This document shows positions 40,773-50,561 of a DNA stretch of 64,000 bases, one piece after another. The notes beneath the pieces were generated by a model. It made no database searches and was not told where the DNA came from. It saw only the letters and a program-made list of their open reading frames with translations. Numbering within the stretch: the stretch's first letter is position 1; the number at the start of each line of letters is the position of its first letter. The stretch comes from an uncultured Clostridia bacterium (GTDB taxonomy: Bacteria; Bacillota; Clostridia; Peptostreptococcales; Anaerovoracaceae), in NCBI GenBank assembly GCA_934281605.1, contig CAKQXD010000001.1, positions 186,001 through 250,000 of the forward strand, in the 5' to 3' direction. Both the position numbers and the translations under genes were made by a program.

Positions 40773-41972
40773 ATGGCTTACACGGCATCGGTCATGACAG
40801 ACCGTTTACAGGATTTAAAACAGAATTTTCTCAAGGCAGTTCCCAGCATCACCATCGGACGGGCGATAGCCTACACGGAAGTAGCGAAAGAATTTCCCGA
40901 TATTCCGCGGAATCTGCGCAGAGCGAAGGGTTTCCGGGCGGGCGTGCGAGACGGCGCCGATTCTCATTCAGGACGGTGAGCTGATCGTCGGCCATCCGTG
41001 CGGCAAACCGCGGGCAGGGGCATTTTCGCCGGATACCGCCTGGGAGTGGGTGCGGGACGAGCTGGATACCATCGGGACTCGTCCCCAGGATCCGTATTAC
41101 ATCAGTGAAGAAGACAAGAAGATCATGCGGGAGGAGATCTTCCCGTTCTGGGAAGGCAAGTCCCTGGCGGAGGCCTGCGAGAAGGAATTAAGAAAAGAAG
41201 GCCTGTGGGAATACGGCGCGGAAGTTGCCATCACAGATCTGACCTATCATGTGACCAGCGGCGGAGGCGATTCCAGCCCGGGTTACGACATCATCCTCTT
41301 CCGCAAGGGCATCCGCGGCATCCTGAAAGAAGCAGAAGCCCATTTGGAGTCTTTGCAGGCTGTGTGGACGATCCAGTCCCTGTTTTCCCTCGAAGAAAAC
41401 CAGTGCAGCACGTCGCTGGGACGCGTAGACCAGTACATGTATCCATGTTATGCAAAGGACATCGCAGAGGGTGTTCTGACGCCTCAGGAGGCCTTCGAGC
41501 TGACGGGGTGCTTCCTCATCAAATGCTCGGAGTCATCTGGTATACGCCGGAAGCTACGGCAACGTACTTTGCAGGATATATGCCGTTCATCAACATGTGC
41601 GTGGGCGGACTGAAACGTGACGGCGGAGCGGTGCTGTACGAAGGTCCGACGGCTATCATCAAATCCGTTTCCAAGATCAACGTGGAGTCCATGAGCCTGG
41701 GAATGGCACACAACTTCAAGTTCAGCGAAGGATTCCTGGCGCAGCCGCAGGGCAGAGGATCGCTGAAGACTTTGCTGAAGACATCGTCGGCTATGGGCAA
41801 CGGCGAAATGCAGTTTATCTGCGTCGAAAACGACACGCTGCGCAAGGCACAGAAGAAGCCGGAGGATTACCGGGATCTCATCGTGAGAGTCGCAGGATAC
41901 TGCGCATACTTTGTGGAACTTTGTGAAGAAGTACAGAACGAAATCATCAGCAGAACCATGCTGGGAGAATAG
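40773..41972 (+). pseudogene. Glycyl radical enzyme remnant, CutC-like
   Basis: Pieces of a choline trimethylamine-lyase-like glycyl radical enzyme occur in order but in three frames. Frame one: RLQDLKQNFL to RRAKGFRA; a shift near 40945; frame two: CETAPILIQDGELIVGHPCG through SPGYDIILFRKG; a deletion near 41355; ENQCSTSLGRVDQYMYP; a shift near 41525; frame three: YFAGYMPFINMCVGG; a large deletion near 41625; then GPTAIIKSVSKIN and the glycyl-radical tail RVAGYCAYFVELC. The region with the catalytic Cys is gone. Intact members have about 800 residues. The ribosome site AAGGAGCGAGG survives. No activase gene is nearby. Confidence 0.8.
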
Positions 41973-41992
41973 GCTGCGTAAATAGAACGAAA

Positions 41993-42038
41993 AGAGGCAC
42001 TGGATTATTGAATTTTCAATTATTTCAGTGCTTCTTTA
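41993..42038 (+). terminator. Terminator after the pseudogene
   Basis: AGGCACTG/CAGTGCTT enclosing ATTGAA/TTCAAT, then CTTTATT. Confidence 0.7.
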
Positions 42039-42228
42039 TTATCTTTGGAATGGGGGTTGATTTTTGGGTTGCGTGGTGGTACTATTGTAGCATCGCTTTG
42101 AAGGGTGGCTTATAGAAGGCGGCGGTTTGGGGCGTTGTGAGGAAAGAGTTTTATTTTGCCCGGATGTGCTGCATATCAGAGGCAAAATTTTTTATGCTTT
42201 TTAGTATGAATTTTAGAAGAGGTGAACT

Positions 42229-43671
42229 ATGAGTCAGGAACAGGATTTTAAGCAGCTGGAAGAGGAGTACGACGCTGCAGAAAATGCGAAACACGATATG
42301 CGGATGCGGCGTATGGGGGAGATGCCGGTAGGGCGGCTGATCCTTACCATGTCCTGGCCGGCGATGATCGCCATGCTGATCCAGGCATTTTATAACATTG
42401 TAGACAGCTTTTTCGTATCGATGATCAGCGAACAGGCGCTGGCGGCGGTTACATACGTTTTCCCGATCCAGATGCTGCTGATTTCCATCACCATCGGAAC
42501 GGGCGTAGGGATCAACTCGCTGATTTCCAGAAGGCTGGGTGCGAAGCTTTATGAAGAAGCGGATATGGCGGCAAATCACGGCTACCGGCTTTCGTTCTTC
42601 AACTGGATGTTTTTCGCGCTGATCGGAATCTTTTTATCGAGTCCGTTCATGCATCTGATGTCCAATACGCCGTTTATCGTAGAAAGCGGTACGAAATATA
42701 TGGCGATCATCACCATCGGATCTCTGTTCTGCATCGTGCAGATGACGACGGAGAAGATCCTGCAGGCGACGGGAAATATGATCATTCCAATGGTCTGCGG
42801 CATCATCGGAGGTGTTTCCAATATTATATTGGATCCGCTGTTTATTTTCGGTATCGGACCGTTTCCGAAGCTGGGCGTTGCAGGTGCTGCAGTAGCTACG
42901 GTGCTGGGGCAGTTCCTTTCCATGTGTGTGGGGCAGATCGTTCTGTTCAAGGGAAAACATGCGGTAAAGGTGCGACTCTGGGGATGGAAGTTTCACGGAC
43001 GGATTATTCGTGATATCTATGCAGTCGGCGCTCCGTCTATCCTGATGCAGTCCATCGCATCCATTATGCAGTTCGGTATGAACATCATCCTGGGGACTAT
43101 GACAGAGACTGCAGTTGCGGTCATGGGAGTATATGGAAGACTTCAGTCCTTCATCTTTATGCCGGTCTTCGGTCTGAATCAGGGCGTGCTCCCGATCATG
43201 GGCTTCAATTTCGGTGCGAGAAACCGGAAGCGGCTGATGGAAACTTATAAAAAAGGATTTTTGATCGCCTTCATTATCATGGCAGCAGGACTTGTGATAT
43301 TCCAGATGTTCCCGCGCCAGCTTCTGGCGATGTTCAACTCGCAGAACAATCAGGCGATGTTCGATATCGGCATTCCGGCACTGCGTTACATCAGCTTGTG
43401 TTTCCTGCCGGCAGCTTTCGGTATCATGACGTCTTCGATTTTCCAGGCAACGGCCCACGGATTTCTGAGCCTGTGGGGTTCACTGATCCGTCAGCTGGTA
43501 GGCATCCTGCCGCTGGCATGGATTCTGGCGGCCATCGGCGGCGTAGATCTGGTATGGTTCGCCTTCCCGCTGGCAGAGCTGCTGGGAACGGTGTACTTCG
43601 CCATCGCGTTAAAGCATCTGTACCGGACGGAGATCCGCAGACTGGACATTCTGGCGGAAACGTCGTATTAG
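42229..43671 (+). CDS. MATE-family multidrug efflux transporter
   Basis: A 480-residue, 12-span exporter of drugs or metabolites driven by Na+ or H+. The N-terminal 30 residues are charged and soluble. Family segments: LTMSWPAMIAMLIQAFYNIVDSFF (first half), ATGNMIIPM and NIILDPLFIFG, and in the second half MQSIASIMQFGMNIILG and FGLNQGVLPIMGFNFGA, all cited only in part. No ribosome site stronger than AGAGGTG is seen. A terminator follows. Confidence 0.92.
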   Translation: MSQEQDFKQLEEEYDAAENAKHDMRMRRMGEMPVGRLILTMSWPAMIAMLIQAFYNIVDSFFVSMISEQALAAVTYVFPIQMLLISITIGTGVGINSLISRRLGAKLYEEADMAANHGYRLSFFNWMFFALIGIFLSSPFMHLMSNTPFIVESGTKYMAIITIGSLFCIVQMTTEKILQATGNMIIPMVCGIIGGVSNIILDPLFIFGIGPFPKLGVAGAAVATVLGQFLSMCVGQIVLFKGKHAVKVRLWGWKFHGRIIRDIYAVGAPSILMQSIASIMQFGMNIILGTMTETAVAVMGVYGRLQSFIFMPVFGLNQGVLPIMGFNFGARNRKRLMETYKKGFLIAFIIMAAGLVIFQMFPRQLLAMFNSQNNQAMFDIGIPALRYISLCFLPAAFGIMTSSIFQATAHGFLSLWGSLIRQLVGILPLAWILAAIGGVDLVWFAFPLAELLGTVYFAIALKHLYRTEIRRLDILAETSY

Positions 43672-43695
43672 GTAGAAAATTTGAATACTGCAAAG

Positions 43696-43731
43696 AAGCC
43701 TTCGGCGATGGGTTTATCTCCGGAGGCTTTT
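43696..43731 (+). terminator. Terminator after MATE gene
   Basis: AAGCCTTCGG/CCGGAGGCTT (one G-T pair) followed by TTTT. Confidence 0.8.
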
Positions 43732-43782
43732 CGTGTTTTTTCTGATTCGATTTCTGGTTAGAACTGGAATGAAAAAATAGAA

Positions 43783-44367
43783 TCATGGATATAAATACTG
43801 GATTTCATCGCCTTGATCTTCGATGCGAAAATCGGAATCCATGACAACAAGATCGTACAAAAGAGGATCCTGGATCAGATGCTTCCAGACCGTATAGGTG
43901 GCGCGGATGAAGTCCTCGTTGAGAGGGATTTCCCGGGAAATCAGCGGACACTCGTAGGGCAGTTCACTGTCCTGATAGACCATATGAAGGACGTCGTCTT
44001 CATCCAGGTGAGGAGCCAGAGGGAAGAAACGGCACTGGAGAGGGCGATTTTCTCTCGGACAGCAGGGCGCTGTTTTACAGTGAAGAAAATAGACAGTCCC
44101 GTGCCAGCTGTCCGGAAACTCGTAGTCTTCGGCATGATTTTTCTCCCAGCCTAGCCACTCCTCTTTTCGGCTGAACATCTTCTCTTCTCCGGGGAGCAAA
44201 TAAATACCAAAATCGTCTTCGCCCTTGGAATCAGAGGAATCAGTTTCACTGCCGCAGGTGCAGCAGGCGGCGCCGCAAAGCTGTCCGCAGTCCTGATCCA
44301 GAGGAGAAACCCGGTCGAGAAGTCGATATATTGCTTTAAGTGTGTTTTTTGTGATTGAACTTTTCAT
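43783..44367 (-). CDS. Cysteine-cluster protein (YkgJ-like)
   Basis: A 194-residue protein with two Cys groups: CGQLCGAACCTCG near residue 28-40 and CKTAPCCPRENRPLQCRFFPL near 97-117, spaced like YkgJ/UPF0153 proteins that hold a metal or Fe-S cluster. The function of the family is unknown. The ATG chosen lies six bases after a TATACT -10 element, and no Shine-Dalgarno is present, so the mRNA may be leaderless. It converges with the MATE gene. Confidence 0.65.
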   Translation of the reverse strand: MKSSITKNTLKAIYRLLDRVSPLDQDCGQLCGAACCTCGSETDSSDSKGEDDFGIYLLPGEEKMFSRKEEWLGWEKNHAEDYEFPDSWHGTVYFLHCKTAPCCPRENRPLQCRFFPLAPHLDEDDVLHMVYQDSELPYECPLISREIPLNEDFIRATYTVWKHLIQDPLLYDLVVMDSDFRIEDQGDEIQYLYP

Positions 44368-44373
44368 GATTCT

Positions 44374-44401
44374 AGTATACAATAGATTCTAATCTAGTTA
44401 A
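44374..44401 (-). promoter_or_regulatory. Promoter adjoining the start codon (leaderless mRNA)
   Basis: On the minus strand TTAACT, 16 bp, TATACT, then six bases to the ATG. Transcription would start at or next to the start codon. Confidence 0.55.
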
Positions 44402-44511
44402 AGAAAATTTAATCTACATATATATATTATATATATGATATGGGTTTGGAACGGAACAACAAACCATAGTCAGAAAATAAAAAGAAAATACGATTGAGAA
44501 AGGGATACTAT

Positions 44512-47500
44512 ATGAGATTAGGTATAGATATCGGATCAACAACCGTAAAACTGATCTTGCTGGATCAGGAGGATCACATCCTGTACAGCCGTTATGAACG
44601 ACATATGTCCAACGTGTTTGAAACCGTTGTGGACCTGCTGAAAAAAATGTACGAGGAAGTAGGTGACGTGAAACTGCGTCCGGTCATTACAGGATCGGGC
44701 GGTCTTTCGCTGGCCAATCTCCTGGGCATTCCGTTTGAGCAGGAGGTCATCACCTGCAGTGCTGCGGTAGAGGCGCTGATTCCTCAGACTGACGTCGCTA
44801 TCGAGCTGGGTGGAGAAGACGCTAAGATCACGTTCTATGGACAGACCATCGAGCAGAGAATGAACGGAACCTGTGCAGGGGGTACGGGAGCGTTTATCGA
44901 CCAGATGGCAGTATTGTTGAATACAGATGCGCAGGGACTTAACGAAGCTGCGAAAAAACATAACATGATTTATCCGATCGCGGCGCGGTGCGGTGTATTC
45001 GCTAAAACCGATATTCAGCCGCTGATCAACGAGGGAGCAGCCATCGAAGACCTGGCTGCATCCATCTTCCAGGCGGTGGTCAATCAGACCATCAGCGGAC
45101 TGGCATGCGGTCATACCATCAAGGGAAAGGTCGCATTCCTGGGGGGACCTCTGTCCTTCCTGTCAGAGCTGCGGAAGCGGTTCATCGAAACGCTGGAATT
45201 AAAGGATGATGAGATCATCTTCCCGGAAAACTCCAAATATTTCGTTGCCATCGGAGCGGCTATGAAGGCTACAAAATCCGATGAGATCTCCTTCGCAGAA
45301 ATCCTGCAAAAAGCAGAGCATGCCGACCCGGCACAGCTTTCTGATACGAAACACATCGCACCTCTCTTTGCAGATGAAAAAGAATACGAAGCGTTCCGCG
45401 CGCGCCACGCCAAGGACACCATCCCGAGAAAGGATATCAGTGAGGCTCACGGGCCGGTGTTCCTGGGAATCGACGCAGGTTCCACCACCACCAAGGCGGC
45501 TCTCATCGACCAGGATAAGAACCTGCTCTATTCCTACTACGTGGGCAACGAGGGAAAGCCTCTGGCGGCGACAATGAACATGCTGCGGGAGCTTTACAGC
45601 AAGCTGCCGAAGGACGCATACATAGCCAAGGTGACGACCACCGGATACGGGGAAAATCTCATCAAGGCGGCTTATAAGGCTGACCTGGGCGAGATCGAAA
45701 CCATGGCTCATTACAAGGCGGCGGAGGAATTCCTGCCGGGGGTCGATTTCATTCTGGATATCGGCGGTCAGGACATGAAATGCATGCGTATCAAGGATGG
45801 TGCGATCTACAATATCATGCTCAACGAAGCCTGCTCTTCCGGGTGCGGCTCGTTCATCGAAACCTATGCGAAATCCGTAAACCTGGACGTTAAGGACTTT
45901 GCCCAGGAAGCGCTCTTTGCAGACGCTCCGGTGGATCTGGGGACCCGGTGCACCGTGTTTATGAACTCCAAGGTAAAGCAGGCGCAGAAGGAAGGCGCCA
46001 GCATCGGAGACATCTCCGCGGGGCTGTCCTATTCGGTCATCAAGAACGCGCTCTATAAGGTAATCAAGCTGCGGAATCCGGAGGAAGCCGGAAACAAGAT
46101 CGTGGTGCAGGGAGGTACGTTCCTGAACGACGCTGTGCTGCGGGCCATCGAGGATATTCTGGGCAAGGATATCGTTCGTCCGGACATCGCAGGGCTGATG
46201 GGAGCATACGGTGCGGCGCTGATCGCGCAGAAGCAGACGAAGGAAGGCGAAGTTTCCACGCTGCTGAAGCTGAAAGATCTGGACGATTTCTCGGTAGAAA
46301 CCAGTCATATCCGGTGCGGCAGATGCGAAAACCGCTGCATGATGACCATCAATAAATTCAACGACGGCACCCGGTTCTTCACGGGAAACCGCTGTGAGCG
46401 GGGCGAAGGCAAGGTGGTCGCTGCAGATCACGAACTGCCGAACCTGTATGAATACAAGCTGGGGAGACTCTTCGGCTACGAACCTCTGAGCGAGGAAGAA
46501 GCGACTCGCGGGACCGTTGGTATTCCGCGCGTTCTGAATATGTATGAAAATTATCCGTTCTGGCACACGTTCTTTACGAAGCTGGGATTCCGGGTGGTGC
46601 TTTCGCCGAAATCCAGCAAGGAGCTGTACGAGGACGGCATGGAGACTATTTCTTCCGATACGGCGTGCTATCCTGCAAAGATGGTGCACGGGCATGTCAA
46701 GTGGCTGGCTAATCAGGATGTGGACTGGATCTTCTATCCGAGCATCAATTACGAGCGCCAGGAGGACAGCAGTTCGCCGAACCATTATAACTGCCCGATC
46801 GTGGCCACGTATCCGGAAGTGATCGCGGGAAATATGGACGACGTGTTCCAGGAAAAACATGTGACTTTCAGCCATCCGTTCCTGCCGTATGACAACGACG
46901 CGCAGCTGGAACGGGAGCTTTATAAGATGCTGCTGGAGGATCGGGGGATCACCCGTGACGAAGTGCGGGCGGCCATCAAGGAAGCTCGTGCAGAGGATGC
47001 AAAGTTCAAGGCGGACGTTAAGGCCAAGGGCAGGGAGGCGCTGGCTTACGCCAGATCTCACGGCAAGAAGTCCATCGTTCTAGCGGGAAGACCGTACCAT
47101 CTGGATCCGGAGATCAACCACGGTATCGACAAGATCATCACATCCTTCGATATGGTGGTCCTGACGGAGGATTCGGTGGCGGATATGGAGAAACTGCCGC
47201 GGCCGCTGCGGGTTCTGGACCAGTGGATGTATCACTCCAGACTGTACAAGGCGGCTACGTTCGTGGGAACGACCGACGATGTGGAGCTGATCCAGCTTAA
47301 TTCCTTCGGATGCGGACTGGATGCGGTAACCACCGACCAGGTGGAAGAAATCACGAAGAAAAACAATAAATTATATACGGTTCTGAAAATCGACGAGGGC
47401 ACCAATATGGGCGCCGCCAAGATCCGTATTCGTTCGCTGAAGGCGGCGATGGACGAACGGGAAAAGAACCACGTAGTACATACAGACGACGACAAGCCGT

Positions 47501-48834
47501 ATGAAAGAGTGTACTTTACCAAGGAGATGAGCAAGGATTACACGATCCTGATCCCGGAAATGTCTCCGATCCATTTCCAGTTCCTCGAAACGGCTATGGC
47601 ATGCGAGGGATACAAGGTAAAGCGGCTGCCGACCGTGGATAAGAACGCGGTGGATGAAGGTCTGCGGTACATCAACAACGACGCCTGCTATCCGACCATC
47701 GTGACGCTGGGACAGATCATTTCCTATCTGAAGTCCGGTGAAGTGGATCTGGATAAGGTGGGGATCTTCATGAGTCAGACCGGCGGCGGATGTCGTGCCA
47801 GCAACTACGTGTCTCTGCTGAGAAAAGCCCTGAAGGACATGGGCATGGAACAGATCCCTGTTATCTCCGTCAACATGGCGGGACTGGAAAAGAACCCTGG
47901 GTTCAAGCTTTCCAAGGGGATCATCAAGAGGGGCCTCATGGCAATCATGTACGGCGACCTGCTGATGCGCGTGCTGTATGCGACCCGTCCGTATGAGAAG
48001 GTACCGGGTTCGGCCAATGCGCTTTATGAAGAATGCTGCGACATGATCCGTCAGAACATCATGTCGGGAGATATGAAGGAATACAAGAAACTGATGAAGG
48101 TGATCGTGGAGAAATTCGATCAGCTGCCGCTTCTGGATATTCAGAAGCCTCGTGTCGGCGTGGTAGGAGAGATCCTGGTCAAGTATCATCCGAACGCCAA
48201 CAACGATATCGTCAACATCATCGAGAGCGAAGGCGGCGAAGCGGTAGTTCTGGATCTGACCGATTTCTTCCTGTACGGCATGTACAGCAAAGAATTCAAC
48301 TACCGTCATCTGTCGGGAACTTATCAGGCTATGATGATGAACAAGGCGGCGATCGCGGTCATCGAATTCTTCCGGAAGCCGATGCGAAAGGCGCTGGAAG
48401 AGAGCAAGCGATTCCACCAGCCGATGCGGATCAAGAACATTGCGGATAAGGCGTCGGAAATCATTTCTCTGGGCAACCAGTGCGGAGAAGGCTGGCTGCT
48501 GACCGGTGAAATGGTGGATCTGATCGACGACGGCGTGGAAAACATCGTCTGCATGCAGCCGTTTGCCTGTCTGCCAAATCACGTAACGGGCAAGGGCATG
48601 ATGAAGGCACTGCGGAAGCGGAATCCGATGGCCAATATCGCGGCGATCGACTACGACCCGGGCGCATCGGACGTCAACCAGCTGAACCGAATCAAGCTGA
48701 TGATGGCGACGGCTCACAAGAATCTGGAAAAGAAAGGTCAGTCCGGCTCAAAGCGGAAGAATCCGCAGACGGCTGACGAAAAAGCATCAAAAACATATAA
48801 ACGCGCGGAATTACAGCCGACCACAGGCAAGTAA
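44512..48834 (+). CDS. 2-hydroxyacyl-CoA dehydratase activase, large fused form
   Basis: A 1440-residue ATP-dependent electron donor of the BcrAD/HgdC group, which energises an Fe-S enzyme for radical dehydration or reduction. First ASKHA ATPase domain: residues 1-260 (GIDIGSTTVK; cluster Cys in NGTCAGGTG and ARCGVF). Second: about 318-580 (GIDAGSTTTK; Cys in NEACSSGCG and GTRCTVF). A Cys knot CGRCENRC follows near 605, then the DUF2229 region from about 670 and an HgdB-like C-terminal part. No dehydratase subunits lie next to it. The ATG has AAAGGGA upstream. Target enzyme unknown. Confidence 0.9.
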   Translation: MRLGIDIGSTTVKLILLDQEDHILYSRYERHMSNVFETVVDLLKKMYEEVGDVKLRPVITGSGGLSLANLLGIPFEQEVITCSAAVEALIPQTDVAIELGGEDAKITFYGQTIEQRMNGTCAGGTGAFIDQMAVLLNTDAQGLNEAAKKHNMIYPIAARCGVFAKTDIQPLINEGAAIEDLAASIFQAVVNQTISGLACGHTIKGKVAFLGGPLSFLSELRKRFIETLELKDDEIIFPENSKYFVAIGAAMKATKSDEISFAEILQKAEHADPAQLSDTKHIAPLFADEKEYEAFRARHAKDTIPRKDISEAHGPVFLGIDAGSTTTKAALIDQDKNLLYSYYVGNEGKPLAATMNMLRELYSKLPKDAYIAKVTTTGYGENLIKAAYKADLGEIETMAHYKAAEEFLPGVDFILDIGGQDMKCMRIKDGAIYNIMLNEACSSGCGSFIETYAKSVNLDVKDFAQEALFADAPVDLGTRCTVFMNSKVKQAQKEGASIGDISAGLSYSVIKNALYKVIKLRNPEEAGNKIVVQGGTFLNDAVLRAIEDILGKDIVRPDIAGLMGAYGAALIAQKQTKEGEVSTLLKLKDLDDFSVETSHIRCGRCENRCMMTINKFNDGTRFFTGNRCERGEGKVVAADHELPNLYEYKLGRLFGYEPLSEEEATRGTVGIPRVLNMYENYPFWHTFFTKLGFRVVLSPKSSKELYEDGMETISSDTACYPAKMVHGHVKWLANQDVDWIFYPSINYERQEDSSSPNHYNCPIVATYPEVIAGNMDDVFQEKHVTFSHPFLPYDNDAQLERELYKMLLEDRGITRDEVRAAIKEARAEDAKFKADVKAKGREALAYARSHGKKSIVLAGRPYHLDPEINHGIDKIITSFDMVVLTEDSVADMEKLPRPLRVLDQWMYHSRLYKAATFVGTTDDVELIQLNSFGCGLDAVTTDQVEEITKKNNKLYTVLKIDEGTNMGAAKIRIRSLKAAMDEREKNHVVHTDDDKPYERVYFTKEMSKDYTILIPEMSPIHFQFLETAMACEGYKVKRLPTVDKNAVDEGLRYINNDACYPTIVTLGQIISYLKSGEVDLDKVGIFMSQTGGGCRASNYVSLLRKALKDMGMEQIPVISVNMAGLEKNPGFKLSKGIIKRGLMAIMYGDLLMRVLYATRPYEKVPGSANALYEECCDMIRQNIMSGDMKEYKKLMKVIVEKFDQLPLLDIQKPRVGVVGEILVKYHPNANNDIVNIIESEGGEAVVLDLTDFFLYGMYSKEFNYRHLSGTYQAMMMNKAAIAVIEFFRKPMRKALEESKRFHQPMRIKNIADKASEIISLGNQCGEGWLLTGEMVDLIDDGVENIVCMQPFACLPNHVTGKGMMKALRKRNPMANIAAIDYDPGASDVNQLNRIKLMMATAHKNLEKKGQSGSKRKNPQTADEKASKTYKRAELQPTTGK

Positions 48835-48863
48835 TTGCGAGATGAAGGGAATGTATGAAATGG

Positions 48864-48888
48864 AACCCTGCGCGAAGCGCAGGGTTTT
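48864..48888 (+). terminator. Terminator after the activase gene
   Basis: AACCCTGCGC/GCGCAGGGTT with a GAA loop and TTTT. Confidence 0.9.
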
Positions 48889-49028
48889 GCTGTTGTGGGC
48901 TGCATGAGGAGAACTTCGCGTGGATGCTTAGACGTTTAGATGCGGGGAGCATTTAGGGGGCATCTGCGTGGAATGGAGTTTGTTGTATAGGCGGTATCAT
49001 TGAAGCCATAGTTCCGCGCAAGAGCTAG

Positions 49029-49169
49029 GGATGAAAAACTGGAAATAATTAGGCGGGTTTTCATCCTTAATCCCGGTGGCGCAGGTTTAAGGATGAATGC
49101 ACTTCCTGCAGGGTCTCTTATGGAGGGCGTTTCATCTTTATTTGCTTGAAAGCATGTGGTAAGGATGAA
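49029..49169. repeat. Degenerate GGATGAA hairpin repeats
   Basis: GGATGAAAA...TTTTCATCC (49029-49037, 49058-49066), then GGATGAA...TTTCATCTT (49091-49097, 49130-49138) and a lone GGATGAA at 49163-49169. They resemble the arrangement of the 44-bp units further right, with another arm sequence and poorer conservation. Their function is unknown. The rest of 48889-49028 has no feature I can name. Confidence 0.55.
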
Positions 49170-49209
49170 TTTTCAGCAGGTCTATCCAGGGATGGCTGGT
49201 AGTTTGTGG

Positions 49210-49637
49210 TTTCAGTCAGTCTGGTGTGATGCACAGGTGGGAAGTGACTGAAATGAAAGTCGGGAGGTGAAGGCTAGAGCGGCAGGGTTTATAGGCTTAT
49301 ATGTGTTTCAGTCAGTTTAATGGTTCAATAACTTGGAAACTGACTGAAATGGGATGCAAGGGTTGGAATGCAGGGCAGCTGGCACTTTGGGAGAAGTTGT
49401 GTTTCAGTCAGTTTACGGGTTGGAATGCTGGAAAAGTGACTGAAAAAATGAAATGAAGATTGTGCTCGAAGTGCTGGATGCTTTTAGTGCCACGGGTTTT
49501 CAGTCAGTCTTGAATGAGATAGGGGATGCAACTGACTGAAACAGCTGACGGACAGTTGGGTCTGGAATGGCAAGCTTTGCTGGTGATTATGTGTTTCAGT
49601 CAGTCTGGGGGATTATTCTGAGAGAAACTGACTGAAA
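49210..49637. repeat. Palindrome array 2: five 44-bp units at exact 96-bp period
   Basis: Units start at 49210, 49306, 49402, 49498 and 49594. Each is TTTCAGTCAGT-N22-A(C/G)TGACTGAAA, and each is followed by a 52-bp spacer, so the period is 96 bp every time. Arms are invariant but for one C/G position; neither the 22-bp centres nor the spacers are conserved in sequence. The same unit forms array 1 at 34.7 kb. The array fills the gap between the activase gene and the yebC promoter, which starts 65 bp beyond the last unit. Confidence 0.95.
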
Positions 49638-49701
49638 TGTCTGGTGAGAGGTCGAGCCGGGAGGAGCTGGAGTTGGAGTGAGCGGGAATTTGTCTTACCT
49701 C

Positions 49702-49730
49702 TTGAATTTACAGAAAAATGGGTGTATAAT
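49702..49730 (+). promoter_or_regulatory. Promoter of yebC
   Basis: TTGAAT (49702-49707), 17 bp, TATAAT (49725-49730). Confidence 0.85.
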
Positions 49731-49778
49731 GCTAAACGAATCTATGATAAAAAATTTAGAAAGTTAGGAGGTGTCTCC

Positions 49779-50510
49779 ATGGGTAGACACGGTACAATAG
49801 CAGGTAGAAAGGCTGCGCAGGATTCCAAGCGTGCAGCAATGTTTACAAAATACGGCAGACAGATCATCGTAGCAGCAAAGGCTGGCGGAGATCCGGAATA
49901 CAATGCAACACTGCGTGTTGCAATCGAAAAGGCGAAAGCCATCGGTATGCCGAATGATAATATTAAGAGAGCGATCAAGAAGGGTACTGGCGAACTGGAA
50001 GGCGAGTCCTATGAAGAACTCAGCTTTGAAGGTTACGGCGTTGGCGGCGTTGCTGTTATCGTAGAAGCGCTGACGGACAACCGTAATAGAACGACGGCGG
50101 CAGTAAGATCCACATTTGACAAGCACGGCGGCAACCTGGGTGCTCCGGGATGCGTATCCTACATGTTCTCCAGAAAGGGTGTTATCATCATCGAAAAGAC
50201 TGACGACATCGACGAAGATGCTCTGATGGAAACTGCTCTGGAAGCTGGCGCTGATGACATGATCACACATGACGACAGTTATGAGATCCAGACCGCTCCG
50301 GAAAACTACACAGCAGTACACGGTGCGCTGACTGATGCTGGATACGAAATGGTAGATTCCGATGTGGAATTCGTACCGTCCATGGAATCCGCTCCAAAAG
50401 ATGCTCACGATCTGAAGCAGCTGAAGAAGATGATCGACATTCTGGAAGATAACGACGACGTGCAGAAAGTTCACCACAACTGCAGCGTTGATCTGGAGGA
50501 AGTGGAATAG
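49779..50510 (+). CDS. yebC: YebC/PmpR-family protein
   Basis: A 243-residue protein of the YebC/TACO1 family, which includes transcription regulators and factors that help ribosomes at proline-rich stretches. Family landmarks: GRHGTIAGRKAAQDSKRA at the start, GGDPEYNATLRVAIEKAKA, MPNDNIKRAIKKG and GPGCVSYMFSRKG-like NLGAPGCVSYMF. The start with TAGGAGGTG upstream gives the canonical N-terminus; earlier in-frame codons overlap the promoter and array and were excluded. Monocistronic, closed by a terminator. Confidence 0.95.
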   Translation: MGRHGTIAGRKAAQDSKRAAMFTKYGRQIIVAAKAGGDPEYNATLRVAIEKAKAIGMPNDNIKRAIKKGTGELEGESYEELSFEGYGVGGVAVIVEALTDNRNRTTAAVRSTFDKHGGNLGAPGCVSYMFSRKGVIIIEKTDDIDEDALMETALEAGADDMITHDDSYEIQTAPENYTAVHGALTDAGYEMVDSDVEFVPSMESAPKDAHDLKQLKKMIDILEDNDDVQKVHHNCSVDLEEVE

Positions 50511-50561
50511 GAAAGACTGCATCTTTGGATCGCAAATTTACATAACAAGTAATGTGAATAA

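Noticed and set aside
45199..47061. 620-codon minus-strand frame inside the activase gene
   Set aside because: Antisense shadow of a clearly coding region; no ribosome site or recognisable motif.
49210..49637. CRISPR array
   Set aside because: The constant parts are two 11-bp inverted arms around a variable 22-bp centre, not a single 23-45 bp repeat, spacers are 52 bp, and no cas gene is in the window.
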